DNA of 60,000 nucleotides from Lineus longissimus (Eukaryota > Nemertea > Pilidiophora > Heteronemertea > Lineidae). The DNA lies in contig NC_088324.1 of NCBI RefSeq assembly GCF_910592395.1, positions 1,428,001 to 1,488,000 of the forward strand, in the 5' to 3' direction. Shown here piece after piece: positions 1-10,460 of the stretch; within the stretch, counting starts at the first letter, position 1, and every line of letters starts with the position of its first letter. Under the pieces are notes generated by a model. That model did not search any database and was not told where the DNA came from. It worked only from the letters and a program-made list of their open reading frames with translations. The position numbers and the translations under genes were made by a program.

Positions 1-452
1 CGTGGGGGAACTTCTACAGACAGGCTGCCGACCGAAGGCTGAAGAGATGATTGAAGCCTCAGGCTAGGCACGAGGGGGCTTTAGTATTTTAAGTACATTT
101 TTTACGGGGTGTGTAGACGTGACATGTTGGGAAAGCCGTGATGGTTGTTGGTCATCATGGGTTTTGCAGCACCGACCTCATTCTTCCCCAAGACAAACCA
201 ACGGGATTATTGGGTCAAAGCCTGGCATGGGAGAGGTAAACTTGATGACACGTGTAGCAACGTCTCGTTGTTGTTTTACAGTAATGTTACTGTCTTCGGT
301 TTATATTAGGAGAGGTCGCGGCAGCGGAGGATTGTTGTTGTTTTGAGATTTATAGCGCGAGAACTTTCTGTTCAAGGTTTATAGTTTCTAGGGTCAAATC
401 CTTTTATTGAGCCTCTAAGACCCTCTAATAAGAGGTACGTATCATAGATAAA
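1..452. other. No gene recognised at left edge
   Basis: I see no coding region, RNA gene or clear repeat in this stretch. It probably belongs to an intron or 3' flank of the minus-strand sushi gene, whose last visible exon ends with a splice donor at 3723. It ends at the target site of the pogo element. Confidence 0.4.
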
Positions 453-867
453 TACTGTCTTCTCCCACTTAACCGAGCGCCAGGAAAATGGCTCGAAAAT
501 GACTTAGTCCAGAAACATGGCAGTCTGTAGTATTTTACGGGTGGGCTGCAAACATTCAATATGACAGCCAATTATATTGATCAATGGATATAGGAAGACA
601 ACCTTATAAATGTTGTCAATTCAATAATGCCTAGTCGCGGCCAGGGCCAGTAATCCCTGCAGTTAGGGTGATGATTATTGAAGTGACTTAAGTCTATTAC
701 AAGGCCATGTAAATGGTTGACCGATCCAGAGTCTTTCAAATGAATTTATTTTATCTGATCGATTATGGAATCGTTTTCTTGTGGGGGAAATCCAATGAAG
801 GGAACTTTCGTGTCAAATGTCATAATTGTTGACTACCATCTTGCTTTGACCACGTTCTTCTGGTAAG

Positions 868-980
868 ATGCACGCAATCCGATGGATTTTGTGGGTAGGC
901 CTAGCAGGCACCCTAATGATCTTAACGTATGGAATGGAGCATGGAGATGATGTTGACAGCCCTGACCCTGATACCACTAC

Positions 981-1021
<41 letters not shown>

Positions 1022-3010
1022 TAGATGATGCTAACCACGCTGTATTGGGTGCACGTAGGCACCAGAAAAGCTACAGTCTCAATCAGAAGATTGACCTTAT
1101 CGAGACATACCAATTGGAGCATGCTATAGGATTACATCATGCTAAAACTGCGACATCCTTTGCTAGACACCACCGCATAGCACCGCAGACATTTAGACGT
1201 TGGATAAGCACACAGGATGACTTGTTTGCCCTCAGAGATAGATCAACTCCAGACCATAGAAGACGGAGGAGACAATGACAACACGGCACTGATGCACAAG
1301 GTAGTGTTTCTTCAAGCATTCTATTCATCGCTAAATGAATTTCCTTCTTTGTTGGCCTATACTGACTGGAATAAGTCCGCTTCCGTGTCATGGACGGAAG
1401 AATAAGTCGCATGATATATCAAAGCGACTGACCCTGACCATGCCTTTAACAATATCAGTATGATTGTTCCTGGGATCCTTATTCCTAGGACTAACATTTC
1501 GTTCGTCCTGTGGTCATCACCAATCAATATTTCCTAAGATGTTAAACGTGTTAGCTTTTTTATTTCAGCATACTCGCCCAAAATGGAAAACAATTTGAAC
1601 ACCAGGTTCCTTGAGCGCCGAAGACTTGGTTTCCCTGTTTCCGGTGAGGATATTAAAGGGCAAGCTGGAAGAGAATTTCAGCAATGGTGGGCAGAGCTTC
1701 AGAACGAAACGAAGGCCGAAAGACAAGAACAGAGACCCCTGCGATACCTTTTCCATGCATCTGCACATTGGCTTAGCAACTTTTTGGAAAGGTGAGCTTT
1801 ATTCCTCTGTTGCATAGATCGGCCTTAACGTACGGAATGGATTGTATTCGGTGAATTTTAATAAAATGCAAATTCCTATTCAGGAAACAAATCAGCTATC
1901 GAAGAAAGACCAAAGATTCAAGGGGGTTACCTGACAACGCCCAGGCTTTGGTTGCCGACTACCGGGGAGAGTTTGCCGACCTCATCAGAGACGCTGATTT
2001 TGATGTCATCATGAACATGATCATGAACATTTGATATGGTGCCAAGATCAACAATGGAAGCGACTGAGTATCAGAATGTTGACATTAGATCATCCCAAGG
2101 AAACCCGAAACTTGGATGCACGGTGACTCTAGTAGTTGCGACAGATGAACGAAAAGGACGAGCCGAGGTATACTTCAGAGGCTTGGCACTAGATGGTGAC
2201 GTCATTCGGCAGCTTCAGGCGGATGCTCCAGACAATGTGCGAGTGAGTATTGGCATAGAATACAAGTCCGTGGTTGTAGTACAGGACATGTACCAGACGT
2301 CATCAGTGTTGTCATTGACGATCAGACATTCTAGTTAATGGTAGTATTTTTTAGGAAAATCAGAACTTCCATGACTAAAATTGTTGTAGGTTTGTCATGG
2401 ATGCAACCAAAACATTGTGCGTGTCCGACTGTTCAGAAAAGTAATGTAAATGTTCATACCTGTTGTTTGCTTTTCCAGGTAACTGGTAGTCCACATGGTT
2501 GGGCCCGACATCAATCGCTAATCGAGTGGTTGCAGGCCCTGATTGTGCCATTTGTAGCAGGGGCCACGTTCCTGTTACTTTTAGACATGTATCCGGCGCA
2601 TCGAAATCAGCAGTTTCGTGATGCAATCACCGCAGATAATGGGACAGACACTTTTATCGCAGGACAATGTACTTCGCTGCTGCAGCCCTTGGACTTGACC
2701 GTAAACAGGAGCTTCAAAAGGTCACCTGAGGACCATTTGGAAAGTGTGGAAAATCGGCCACATCGATGATCAAGGACAGTGTGAGCGGATCACCAGGCGG
2801 GAAGTGGTCAGGATGATCAGCCTCGGCTGGGAAAGGGTCACACAACAGACGATTATGAACGGTTGGAGAGCCAGTGGCCTAGTTCCTGAGGACAATGACG
2901 AAGTCGGGGAGGGGGTAGATATGGTAAATGGTGAGCTTGAGCAGTTTGTTGAGGGGATTGAGTTTTCGGAAGGAGAAGAGGATGATGATGTTATTGATGA
3001 TGACGTGTAA
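868..3010 (+). pseudogene. pogo/CENPB-type transposase, intron-containing, inactivated
   Basis: Transposase of the decayed pogo element. An N-terminal part (868-1278) has a long aspartate run from a GAT repeat, then a psq-type helix-turn-helix ending in TFRRW. A second part (from about 1572) carries the Tc5/CENPB helix-turn-helix (FLERRRLGFPVSG). Two introns are readable: 1792-1883 (AG|GTGAGC ... CAG|G, joining LER to KQIS) and 2243-2478 (CGA|GTGAGT ... CAG|GTA, phase 0). The DDE part keeps the second and third aspartates (LLLLDMYPAH, SLLQPLD). It is dead: the MDQT block with the first aspartate is replaced and out of frame near 2030, and a frameshift near 2722 splits SFKR from WKIGHID. The 1278/1572 junction is unresolved. 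It resembles the transposase at 19432-20955 throughout. Confidence 0.8.
972..1020 (+). repeat. (GAT)n microsatellite inside transposase
   Basis: A run of GAT triplets encoding consecutive aspartates near the N-terminus of the decayed pogo transposase. It lengthens an acidic stretch that already exists on both sides. Confidence 0.8.
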
Positions 3011-3723
3011 ACCCCGTTTGGATAATAAAATTGATTGGTAAATTGATAAGTAAATCTGTCAGTGATCTTCTTTAATTTATTCGTTGACAACAAGACTTCT
3101 TTATTCGGACATTCTGCAGACCTATGAAGCTGACTTTATCATAGACCCCATATTAGACATTTCTGGTCAACCAACACTATAGGCATAAAATGAGGACGTT
3201 AGTTGTATTGTATTCATTCATTCAGTACAGGACTACCCCATGTCAATGTTCATGTCTTTTATCCACTTACGTGGAAGGCATTGGCATTGCCCACGAAAAG
3301 GGAGTCAATTATCAGCTGTGGCTGTTCTTTCTAATATTCGCCTGCCACCAGTAAAATCGGCCAATTCATTTGGACTTGGTCATTTTACGATTCAGCCGCG
3401 CTCGGTTAAGTGGGAGAAGACAGTATATGTATATCACTTAGGATCAGTACATAAGCTCTTAGCAGCAGCAATTTTGGTGTAATGGATGTTTTTGTGTTTG
3501 GAGTAATTTCATGTTTGATCAAGCGGTGGCGCTCATGGTTGGTTGTGCCTATGTCCTAGGTTTCACTGTAATTACTAGTACATGTTTGTTTGTATTTGTA
3601 CATTTCAGTGTACGTATGCTTAAGAGACGGTACGTGTAGGGGACGATGTGTGAAAAATAAAGACCATTATATCGTTTTAAAGATCCGTTGCGTTACAACA
3701 CGTCAAGCCATCCTTTGGCTTAC

Positions 3724-3918
3724 CTGATTGCAAGCAATGAGGTGCAGGTTGCCATTTTCCCTTGTTGCATGTTATTGTGTCGTCATCAGTTATGGACTCG
3801 TAGCCTTGGTCACATGTGACCTTACCACTGTCTCTGTGTCGGGCCCACGGCCCGTGGGTGGGGGTAGAGGCAGAACTTTTCTCAACGTGACCGTGTTGTA
3901 TGTCCAGGAGGCAGGAGT
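3724..3918 (-). CDS. Sushi gene exon 5: CCP module 4
   Basis: Acceptor TTGATTGCAG ending at 3919, donor TCAG|GTAAGC at 3724/3723; 195 nt, phase 1 to phase 1. Cysteines are in YSCLLD, VTCDQGY, ITCNKGKW and PHC. It is the last exon of this gene that I can see; reading through the donor gives a stop after 16 codons. Confidence 0.75.
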
Positions 3919-6900
3919 CTGCAATCAAACCATGACCACGTTCGTTAGCGCCGGTGACGAAGTAAATATATAGTTCTTGTAAACAGTCCCACTCCATCAT
4001 TTACGGACTGTACAATGATTTGGAACTAGAGGTACGTGTACTTCGCCAGCACCTCAGACTTTGATCGTAGAATAGTACAAAAGTGGTCAGCAAAGTAAAG
4101 ATATTCACAACAAGCGCTTTTAAATGAGCCAATTTGACAAGGAAGAATTATGTTTTCAAGTAATTTGAAATAGAAACAGTCCTTTCAAAAGGACAACATA
4201 TTTTACACGATAATAAAGTACCATTGTTTTCTTACATCACTGCACGAAATTAAAACGCTCGACAACACGCGTTTTAAAAGGGAGACTATAGGCGCTATGA
4301 GCTCGGAATCAAATGTTGTACTTGCGCTGACCAATATGCACAGTAAGGGAAATAGTTCTTGTAAAAACATGAGCTCTGCCGATCTACGGCAAAATATGCA
4401 TGTAAGAGGCCCCTAATCGGCACCGTCGTATAATTCAATCTGGTCCACCTGGCTCCAACCTATAGTCTCCCTTTAAATAAGCCATTTAATAAAGAAAAAA
4501 AGAACACATTATGTTTATCAAGTAATTCGCGGGAAATAAAAACTGTCAGCACTTTCAAAGGGACAAACACGTTTTCCACGATATTCTATTTAAATATAAA
4601 ACTTACATTTATGCCTGCATACTGGCAACGGATCAACACTCCAATGCCCAGCAAAGCATTTTACCACAGGGTCACCGTACATTACCATAACATCAGGTCT
4701 TATGCATTCAAATTCCATCTGCAGTGTGGCATCGAAATTATCCTTGATTTTGCTGTAGGTGTTGGTTCGTTCGGAGGGCAGGGGCCTTGTGCAAGCTGAA
4801 AAGTTTGATAAGAAGAGTTCGTAGACCGAAATGTAATTTAAAGAGAGGTCAAACAAGACTACGAATGTCTACCACTAACCAAATGTCTACCCTATTCTAA
4901 ACTGGCCACCGCAAATTATATCGGTGGAGTGCTTCCTTGTGTTCTGAAGTTTTCCTGTGTCCCATGCTCCCGTATGACCTTGTGACGCACCGCAGACGAA
5001 TTTAACCTTCGGCTGACTTTTGATTCTCTGGGGGAGCTAGTGGACAGTTGAACTTTGGGGTCCGTTGTAAATGGCTGACATAATGTTTATACTCATCATA
5101 TTTCCTGTGACAGTTCCTCGTCGCAAAAGGCGACAATTGTTACGCTTTTGATGACTGTTTGCATTATCAAAATACACTATCAGTTTTAGTCTTTAAAAAA
5201 CTACGTTGTATGGAGACTAGCTTTATTTCCTGAGGGGGATTTGGACCTGAAACGTGAATCTGCCCACTCGCTTGATATGAAGAGTTACATATGGATAGGG
5301 AGGAATGACGCCCGTTGCATTTCTCACGTGGCAAGGAGGATACCGCGGTGACGTCACATCACGTGATCCCGACCCATATTAGTGATCGCTATGGCCAATC
5401 AGATTCAGTCTACTGACAGCACCAGCACTGAACACATCTCCACGTCTCACTGTCTGGTGCGCTCCTGTGCACAAAAACACCAATAGACATGAAATATTGC
5501 AATACCGAGTATGGATTCTTCCTGTGTAAAATAAAATTTACAGAGCAGATTAACTTCCACGAATAAAAAAGACGTTTGGCGTGGCCAAAGTGCGGAAATA
5601 ATGTCTCCGCTAAAATACACTACGAAATACACCAGGCAATGCACTACGCAATATACAGTAGAGATGCAGTTGAGTATGTTATTGTTTTGACTTAGAAGCC
5701 CGCCCATATCGTAATATATTCATGTATTCATGAAGCATGAACTCATTTCTGTCCCATACAACTCTAAGAACAGTCAATTTCTCCTTAAATCATCACCGAA
5801 ACCGCGATATCCGCAGGAAGATTTCGTTCTAGTGTCCGAAAATGCACGATCTTACAGGGGCGCTAACTCGACAAATAGAGGGGATCTATAGGGATCTATG
5901 CGAGTTTTAGGTATTACAGGTCTCGAACTTGTAAAATCTGTAAACATGCCTCCAAATCCCATTATGATAATGAAGAGATTGCCCCATATCTGGGAGACTG
6001 TTTTGAAACAATCGCTAATTTTGGAAGATCGGTGCCCGGCTATTTGGTTTAAAAACCCTATTTTTCCCCATCAAAACAGCACTTTTCATTATTCAAATGA
6101 TAGCTTATTGTCTGAAGACTTATTTCATAGCAGAAAAGTACTAATAACTCTGATTTGATGCGAAAAATCTAACTTTTTTGATGACTTGATTTTCCCTTGG
6201 CCGTGGATCGAGTTTGTTTACAATATGCAGCGCCATCTTGGAAAAGCCGTGACGTCACCGCGGTATCCTCCTTGCTCACGTGGTGTGCTGAGCTGGCGCG
6301 TAATAGGTTGACCTTACCGATCTGGTTCTCGCACTGCGCCGGTATGTTCCATTTACCATTGGTCCCGCACTGCACCTCTATGGAGTCTTTCAGCCCCTCT
6401 TGGTGGGCAATCTTGAATCCGGGCAAGCAATGGAGGCATGCCGAGTTATTCGCTGCAACAGGGGCCGTTAGGTCCGCGCTAATCGCGAAACAGGAGGAAG
6501 AAGTTTTCAACACTCCTCCGAATTGGGGTGTCGGTTCACATTTCGCTGCAGAAGAAAAAAACACCACCGTTATGGAAGTTTGACCTGGTTGGCTTTTTGG
6601 CCTTTTTGGGGATTTACCACGAACATGATGAAGGGATACGTGATACGAAATAGACAAAAATTGAGAGGAGATTCGGGTGGACTTGCTTTCACCGTTTTCT
6701 TGATGAATCGCCCCAAAGGTAAAACTGCCAGTAGCAAGTGCTTTTTTTGTGGGCGCGTGACTATGCCGTGACATTAACTGACATTTTAAGCCAAAGTGAC
6801 ATCTAACAAATTTTATATTTTGATATTGGGTAGAAGTGTCCCAGGTCGGTACTATTTATAGTAACAAAGTTATTGGGTACAACTGACCGTATACATCGAG

Positions 6901-8122
6901 TCCAGAGGAGTCGTGCTATGCCGTTGTACGCCCTCTATAGAGGGACTCTGTCACTGTAATTATCGCCAGCCAGGTATTTTTCTCACTCCTCCTTTAAGAA
7001 ACCGGTACGTAACCACGGTGGAAGTTTCCAATTAATACTGAATTCCAAGGACATAAGACATACAAGATGACAGTACGGCACTTTTATCTCCAATTATGTC
7101 ATGCACATTCTTACCCACGACACAAGCCTCGTTCACTCCTGGATCCCAACGACCTTGGCAGCCGCATCGTATGGAACCCACTCTCTGATTGGTCCCTTTA
7201 AACCAGTAGCTATCAATACATTGGACAGACATGACTGTGCCGCTGTCGTAATTAGGGACACCGCCGTAGTCGAAGTGTTCGTAATCGTACTCATCGTATT
7301 CGTGGTCCACAATGGTAGATTCGGGGACGAGCAATAACGTACCGTTGCCGTTGGATATTTGAGGTTCATTGCATTTTCCTGAAAAGAAAACTACAACTTA
7401 AAGAAAATGTGATGTACTATAGATTATGTGGATTTTAAGAGGAATTTGGCGAAAGATGCTTTTTCTCGCCAAGCTGATGGCATTTCAAAGGCAGTCCTGG
7501 GCCTATGTTGGTGATGCCTATTTCCTGGAAATGGGGTTGCTTGTAGATAGGAAGATGTCACGTAGATAATGGTTTCCACGAAAACTCTAAGTTCTTCGCG
7601 TCCTCCAATGTCCGCGATACGTGTATTTTGAATGATTTTGATAACTACTAATTGATTTTTTAAATACCTTCATGTCATGGTTCACATGTATATTCCAGTT
7701 GCCGGTGGAAAATGTACATACATACATCTTTTTTGGCGGGAAGGGAAACCAACATATCAGAATGATGTTGCCAGCGAACGTGACGTCACCAGGCATCATA
7801 AGTTTTTATATTGGGACCGGACGCGTGGCTCCAAATAAAGTGCTGGGAATCCAAATGGTAATGTAATAAATATATTTTTTTGTAACTCAGGATAGGTAAC
7901 ATGTAACTGCCTCTCAGAATGGCTTTTGGGCGACACGGGGGTGGGAGGAGGGGGGGTTAGGGAAGAGGTTCGAGGGGTAATAATATAGCTGTTCCTGCAA
8001 ACAAATACATGTACACCAGAGTACATCAGAGTACATCACTTACCTTGGCACTGATCATCATTTCCTCGCACACGGTCCTTGCCGATGAAAAGACATAATA
8101 TCCACATGCCTATAAACTTCAT
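3724..8122 (-). CDS. Secreted sushi/CCP-domain protein, 5' part, five exons
   Basis: Five exons can be joined on the minus strand: 8122-8044, 7378-7115, 6545-6318, 4795-4607 and 3918-3724. Exon 1 starts at the ATG at 8122 and encodes a short hydrophobic signal peptide (MKFIGMWILCLFIG) then NDDQCQ. Each later exon encodes one complete sushi module with four cysteines and a tryptophan before the last. Every donor is GTAAG-like and every intron is in phase 1, the arrangement typical of shuffled CCP modules. The joined part is 955 nt (about 318 residues). It ends in a splice donor at 3723, so more exons lie to the left, outside the window. Sushi proteins are extracellular (complement-like, adhesion or protease cofactors); four modules alone do not tell which. 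Several MITEs and the pogo element sit in its introns or 3' flank. Confidence 0.75.
4108..4583. repeat. 152-bp tandem duplication, second copy split by a MITE
   Basis: A unit starting near 4108 (ACAACAAGCGCTTTTAAATG) recurs from 4260 (ACAACACGCGTTTTAA) and resumes at 4477 after the insertion. Both copies share blocks such as ATTATGTTT, TCAAGTAATT, AAATA.AAACTGTC/AGTC, CTTTCAAA.GGACAA and CACGATA, with clear divergence. The copy pair lies in the intron between sushi exons 4 and 5. Confidence 0.6.
4276..4476. mobile_element. 200-bp MITE with GGGAGACTATAGG inverted ends
   Basis: The left end reads AAGGGAGACTATAGG and the right end is its reverse complement (CCTATAGTCTCCCTT). Both flanks are TTAA/TTTAAA, and comparison with the other copy of the 152-bp duplication shows the unoccupied site (GCGCTTTTAAATGAGCC). 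No coding capacity. A TTAA-type target is the simplest reading, but the exact duplication is blurred by the A/T flanks. Confidence 0.6.
4607..4795 (-). CDS. Sushi gene exon 4: CCP module 3
   Basis: Acceptor CTTTTCAG ending at 4796, donor AAAT|GTAAGT at 4607/4606; 189 nt, phase 1 to phase 1. Four cysteines are in ACTRPLP, FECIRP, VKCFAGHW and PVCR, the canonical CCP spacing. Confidence 0.75.
5332..6274. mobile_element. 943-bp non-autonomous transposon, 26-bp TIR, 9-bp duplication
   Basis: Left end CAAGGAGGATACCGCGGTGA then CGTCAC; the right end (6249-6274) is its exact reverse complement. Both sides carry the direct repeat CTCACGTGG (5323-5331 and 6275-6283). A 9-bp duplication is known for Mutator-like and some Merlin elements. 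There is no transposase inside. It sits in sushi intron 3 with its right edge 43 bp from the donor of exon 3. Confidence 0.75.
6318..6545 (-). CDS. Sushi gene exon 3: CCP module 2
   Basis: Acceptor TTCTTCTGCAG ending at 6546, donor G|GTAAGG at 6318/6317; 228 nt, phase 1 to phase 1. Module cysteines are in KCEPTP, ACLHCLPG, VQCGTNGKW and PAQC. Two further cysteines (SSSC and one of CLHC) could form an extra pair. A MITE ends only 43 bp past the donor. Confidence 0.75.
7115..7378 (-). CDS. Sushi gene exon 2: CCP module 1
   Basis: Acceptor TTTTCAG at 7379, donor GTAAGA from 7114; 264 nt, phase 1 at both ends. Cysteines occur in KCNEPQI, SVQC, IRCGC and NEAC, with W in RWDP. An insert rich in D, E and Y (DHEYDEYDYEHFDYGG) lies between the first two cysteines, and there is an extra cysteine next to the third. 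Confidence 0.75.
7379..8043. other. Intron 1 of the sushi gene
   Basis: No coding region recognised. It includes a G-rich tract (about 7937-7980, GGGTGGGAGGAGGGGGGG) followed by GGTAATAATATAGCTGTTCC, a short pattern that recurs near 37.43 and 42.59 kb. Confidence 0.4.
8044..8122 (-). CDS. Sushi gene exon 1: start codon and signal peptide
   Basis: ATG at 8122-8120, then a hydrophobic stretch to about residue 14 and a likely mature N-terminus around NDDQC. The donor is CAAG|GTAAGT at 8044/8043, phase 1. The exon is too short for a usual ORF threshold but matches the phase of the next exon. Confidence 0.65.
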
Positions 8123-8243
8123 TACGTCGCTCCTTTCTACATAGGCCCAGTTCAAGACTTATAATGATTGTTATTGTAATTACGGCACACACAAGTAGGA
8201 CACGTTAGCCGGAATTAGACACTTATCAGAAACATGATTAAAA

Positions 8244-8251
8244 ATTTATAT
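8244..8251 (-). promoter_or_regulatory. Possible TATA box of the sushi gene
   Basis: On the minus strand the sequence reads CCTATATAAATTT, about 122 bases before the ATG at 8122. A start site about 30 bases downstream would give a leader of roughly 95 bases. Position and sequence fit a TATA box, but no transcript evidence is available. Confidence 0.35.
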
Positions 8252-8308
8252 AGGTCAGACTGTCTGCTCTTAATGTTTTTATGCTATCTTGGAGATATAT
8301 CACTTTAG

Positions 8309-9138
8309 GCCATGGGACGAGTGCCAAAAATGTGTCTAGAAAAAGGATTCCGCTTGACAAATTAGCGGGCAAATTGAAAACAGTCGTTTTTGGGTAATAT
8401 GGGGGTGCTGATTTCAAAAATCAATTTTTCTCCCGCGTAAAGTTGCACATTAAGTCAGCAATGAAACCCTTAATAGGGCCTAATGGTCCCAAAGTAGGGG
8501 TCAAAAAGTTGATGTCATCGAAATTTTGACCCTGTCCCACGATCTTCATAGGGACTATAAATGGATAAAAACTGTTTTATTTGACAGTAATCGTATAGAC
8601 CTTCAAAATGATACCCATGACAACACTCTCGGGGTAAGGGTTGCCGAGCTAGTAATTTTGACCCCTTTTTAGGCTCCAAATTTAAGATCTCGAAAACCTT
8701 TTGCCCAAGGGTGTCGTCATGGGTATCTATGAAAAGGTCTATGTGAGTACTGTCGAATAAAACAGTTTTTATCCACATGCGGTGCCCATGAAGCTCATGG
8801 GAGGCGGTCAAAGTTTTCACTTTTGCCCTTTTTGACCCTCCCTGGGGGGTCCCACGGTTTGTTAAGGGGGCCAAAAACTATGCAATGTTAAAGTACCCCC
8901 ATAGACCTTCATTTTGATACCCATGTTGACATGTTTCGATGACATCAACTTTTTGACCCCTACTTTGGGACCATTAGGCCCTATTAAGGGTCTCATTTCT
9001 GACTTAATGTGCAACTTTACGCGGGAGAAAAATTGATCTTTGAAATCAGCACCCCCATATTACCCAAAAACGACTGTTTTCAATTTGCCCGCTAATTTGT
9101 CAAACGGAACTTCACATTTTTCACACTCGTCCCATGGC
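8309..9138. mobile_element. 830-bp foldback (palindromic) element
   Basis: Almost the whole unit is an inverted repeat. Left arm 8309-8524 begins GCCATGGGACGAGTG and right arm 8934-9138 ends with its reverse complement; they match with scattered mismatches across about 205-215 bases. A second inner pair (about 8566-8635 and 8709-8778: ACTGTTTTATT..GACAGTA.TC..TAGACCTT) continues the palindrome. No coding region. The element directly abuts BEL pol sequence at 9139, so it probably inserted into that BEL copy. I could not find a convincing target duplication. Confidence 0.75.
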
Positions 9139-9972
9139 TTACTTCGCTTCGTTTGGAGGCAGTAAATCGCCAAAGGGTAAGTTGAGAAATGTTTATGATC
9201 TGAACATGTCTGGGATGACAGGGGGTGAGAGTATTGAACATGTGAGGGCGGTTGAGGTGCCGGTAATTTGCACTCCGCTTCACAGACCAGTGATCCCTAG
9301 GAGAATACTTGATGCCTTTTCTGGTAGTGGTATACTTTTTGCTGATCCATTGTTGGGGGAGAAGGAAAAAAAGTATAGATATCTTGGTTGGTGTGGATTA
9401 TCATTGGGACATGATGAAAATAGGTTTGATGAAACATAAAGAGGGTCCTGTTGCACAGAAAACTATCTTCGACTGGGTAGTTTCTGGTAGTTTGAAGGAA
9501 ACTGGTAGTCGGAACTATCTTAACACTAGTCAGGCTAATTCTTCGCATACTTGTTTGTCTCATCAGTTACTTTGTTTGAATGATGTGTCGGAAGATACGG
9601 TGCGAAAATTTACGGATTTGGATTCCAAATCCCGTGATGCATCTGAGCGTTTGTTGAACAATGAGTTCTTAGCTAGGAAACCTTTCCATTAGGTTGGGTA
9701 AATATCCTGAGCTTAAGGGTAAGTATGATTCAGTGTTATCCGAGCTGGAGAAGTTAAACATCATTGAGGAAGTGTTTGTTGGTGAGAATACAGCATCTCC
9801 AGTCTATTATACGCCACATAGACTTGTTGTCAAGGAGACCAGTCACACCACTAAAGTGAGGCCGGTGTTCGACGCTTCGGCTAAAGGTTTCAACGTGGTG
9901 TCCTTGAATGATTGTCTAAATGCTGGTCAATCGTTGAATCCCGATATAGTAGAAATCTTGATCAGATTTTAG
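9134..9972 (+). pseudogene. BEL/Pao polyprotein fragment (protease to reverse transcriptase)
   Basis: Three overlapping frames are needed, so it is broken. 9134-9439 ends a BEL protease region (VRAVEVPVICTPLHRPVIP ... FADPLL), a frameshift near 9370 moves to the frame of ILVGVDYHWDMM and GPVAQKTIFDWVVSGS, and a stop at 9690-9692 precedes 9694-9972 with the RT N-terminus (LNIIEEVFV, TKVRPVFDASAK, SLNDCLNAGQSL). Homology stops abruptly near 9970, before the catalytic part of RT. These blocks are characteristic of BEL/Pao retrotransposons. The integrase C-terminus on the same strand at 16.85-17.58 kb may be the other end of the same copy. Confidence 0.8.
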
Positions 9973-10460
9973 GGATCACGTCCAAAGTCTGCACGCGATA
10001 TTCGCCAACGAAATTCACTCTACAGTATTTCGCCTGCGAAATATGTCCGAAAATCGCCCGGCGAATAGATGTCGATTTTAAAAAATCGCCGATATGTCAA
10101 TGCGAAATTCGACCACAATCGCGCCTATTCTTCGATTTCACCTAATAAATCGCTCAAGACGATAATGGAGCGATTTTACGAAATTGATGGCTCTTGTCCG
10201 ATATTCGCAAACGATTCTCGCCATATAAAACGGCTTTCGAGTTCGTGGATATGTTTTTTTATGTCGGGGACAAAATGTCGGCCAAAATGGGGACTAAACG
10301 CGTATATAATTATTAGCTTATATTTCGATAATAACCATCAATTATTGTCACACCATCTCGTGCAGTATGCCACTTTGTATTGGTACCCAACTCGGTATAA
10401 TTTGGCTAAATCGACGGCTGAATCGGGGGTGTACTGTAGGCCTAAGGCCGTCCTCGATTA
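9973..10460. other. CpG-dense, AT-rich segment of unknown origin
   Basis: Starting exactly where BEL homology ends, the sequence is crowded with TTCGC, GCGAAA, AATCGC and CGATTTT motifs in an otherwise AT-rich context, unlike its neighbours. Short open frames exist here but look like chance results of this composition. It may be an insertion; I do not recognise the family. Confidence 0.4.

Larger units (their letters stand above)
455..3423 (+). mobile_element. pogo-like DNA transposon with TIRs and TA duplication, decayed
   Basis: The ends are inverted repeats. Left, 455-480 reads CTGTCTTCTCCCACTTAACC then GAGCGC. The reverse complement of 3398-3423 is identical over these 26 bases, and similarity continues inward with mismatches (AAAATGAC..AGTCCA). 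Both ends are flanked by TA (453-454 and 3424-3425), the target duplication of the pogo/Tc1-mariner group. The interior holds a broken CENPB/DDE transposase (868-3010) and an AATAAA just after its stop (about 3025). The element is 2969 bp and probably sits in an intron or the 3' flank of the sushi gene. The boundaries are seen directly; pogo assignment rests on the encoded protein. Confidence 0.85.
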
